In this document: in pieces, positions 63,471 to 64,000 of the stretch
Position numbering within the stretch: the stretch's first letter is position 1
Layout: each line of letters starts with the position of its first letter
Assembly: GCF_947500325.1 (NCBI RefSeq)
Contig: NZ_CANMRQ010000001.1
Location: forward strand, 540,156 to 604,155
DNA length: 64,000 nucleotides
DNA from: an uncultured Lacinutrix sp.
GTDB taxonomy: Bacteria; Bacteroidota; Bacteroidia; Flavobacteriales; Flavobacteriaceae
Direction: 5' to 3'
Made by a program: the position numbers and the translations under genes
The notes under the pieces: model-generated
The model's input: only the letters and a program-made list of their open reading frames with translations
Told to the model about the DNA's origin: nothing
The model's database searches: none

Positions 63471-64000
63471 ATGAAGAAACTAGTATATATCGTATTCTTT
63501 ATCGTAATAGGAGTACAAGCACAACAAGACCCACAGTACACACAGTATATGTACAATATGAATGTGGTCAATCCGGCCTATGCTGGCTCAAGTGAGAGTG
63601 TTTCCATAGGTGCACTTTATCGTAGCCAATGGGTTGGATTAGAAGGCGCACCCAGCACAGGAACGCTAGCGATACATTCACCAGTGGGTAATCGTGTAGG
63701 ATTAGGTTTATCGCTTATAAGTGATGAAGTTGGTCCAGTAACAGAGACTAATGCTTATGCCGACTTTTCATATACATTACCAGTAGGTAATGTTACAAAG
63801 TTAGCTATGGGATTAAAAGCCGGAGGAACCTTTCATGATATAGGTATTGGATCGATTGATACTATAGATGAAGGCGATCCGTTTTTCTCGCAAGACATTA
63901 ACACAACGACCTTTAATGTAGGAGCAGGATTATACCTTTACCAACCAAATAAGTTTTATATCTCTGCCTCGATGCCAAATATTCTAAATGGAACCCATTT
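63471..64000 (+). CDS. PorP/SprF family T9SS membrane protein, 3' end outside window
   Basis: ATG at 63471 to the window edge (176 codons seen). Signal peptide ending IGVQAQ, then the family start QDPQYTQYMYNMNVVNPAYAG, and strands such as GALYRSQWVGLEGAPSTG, RVGLGLSLISDEVGP and VGAGLYLYQPNKFYISASMP. PorP/SprF proteins are outer-membrane barrels that deliver surface proteins with type B sorting domains. Its place 21 bases downstream of the type B protein matches the known sprB-sprF arrangement, so it is the likely cognate partner. Confidence 0.9.
   Translation, partial: MKKLVYIVFFIVIGVQAQQDPQYTQYMYNMNVVNPAYAGSSESVSIGALYRSQWVGLEGAPSTGTLAIHSPVGNRVGLGLSLISDEVGPVTETNAYADFSYTLPVGNVTKLAMGLKAGGTFHDIGIGSIDTIDEGDPFFSQDINTTTFNVGAGLYLYQPNKFYISASMPNILNGTH

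Overview
The window is a 64-kb chromosomal stretch from a member of the Bacteroidota, most likely a marine Flavobacteriaceae. The signs are strong AT-richness; lipoprotein signals ending in (L/N)SC; promoters of the TTG-N17..23-TAnnTTTG type; LytS/LytTR pairs; S46 and M28 peptidases; a B-type menaquinone succinate dehydrogenase; and a type IX secretion (T9SS) type B sorting domain next to a PorP/SprF protein. I see no tRNA, rRNA, CRISPR array, insertion sequence or prophage.

Layout. 1-8.6 kb: a truncated ClpP-fold periplasmic protein, three AraC regulators, a small operon (32-aa Cys protein, AhpD-like protein, secreted cupredoxin-like protein), a lipoprotein serine hydrolase and a membrane-protein gene broken by one in-frame TGA. 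8.6-14.7 kb: aspartate kinase with a divergent ACT-like protein, Xaa-Pro aminopeptidase plus a DUF2071 protein, and an EreA/ChaN-like secreted protein. 14.8-28.2 kb: LytS/LytTR pair 1, a VPS10/BNR propeller protein, a lipoprotein, a barrel protein, sdhCAB with a good promoter and terminator, an M28 peptidase and a membrane-anchored MutS-like ATPase. 28.2-31.1 kb (minus strand): an orphan GldM C-terminal-domain protein coupled to a papain-like lipoprotein, then an intradiol dioxygenase-like protein with a PepSY-type membrane protein. 31.4-40 kb: LytS/LytTR pairs 2 and 3 flanking a thioredoxin/TonB-C/TPR operon, then an ECF sigma factor, a 59-aa protein and an MscS-like channel. 40-46.4 kb: S46 dipeptidyl-peptidase, a methionine aminotransferase/omega-amidase salvage pair and a Big_5 lipoprotein. 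46.6-50.9 kb: two tandem gene duplications, the first leaving a decayed comF fragment between the copies. 50.9-64 kb: glycyl-tRNA synthetase, two outer-membrane barrel proteins, exodeoxyribonuclease III, an aldo/keto reductase, a 1538-aa T9SS type B adhesin-like protein and the start of its PorP/SprF partner.

Most of the window is ordinary flavobacterial core and envelope sequence. The parts that most deserve a second look are the GldM-C/cysteine-hydrolase pair, whose lipoprotein lacks a normal start codon; the duplicated lipoprotein unit with its comF relic; the 23-bp perfect palindrome between divergent AraC genes; the 21-bp-spaced LytTR-like sites before LytS/LytTR pair 1; and several genes too small for routine gene calling.
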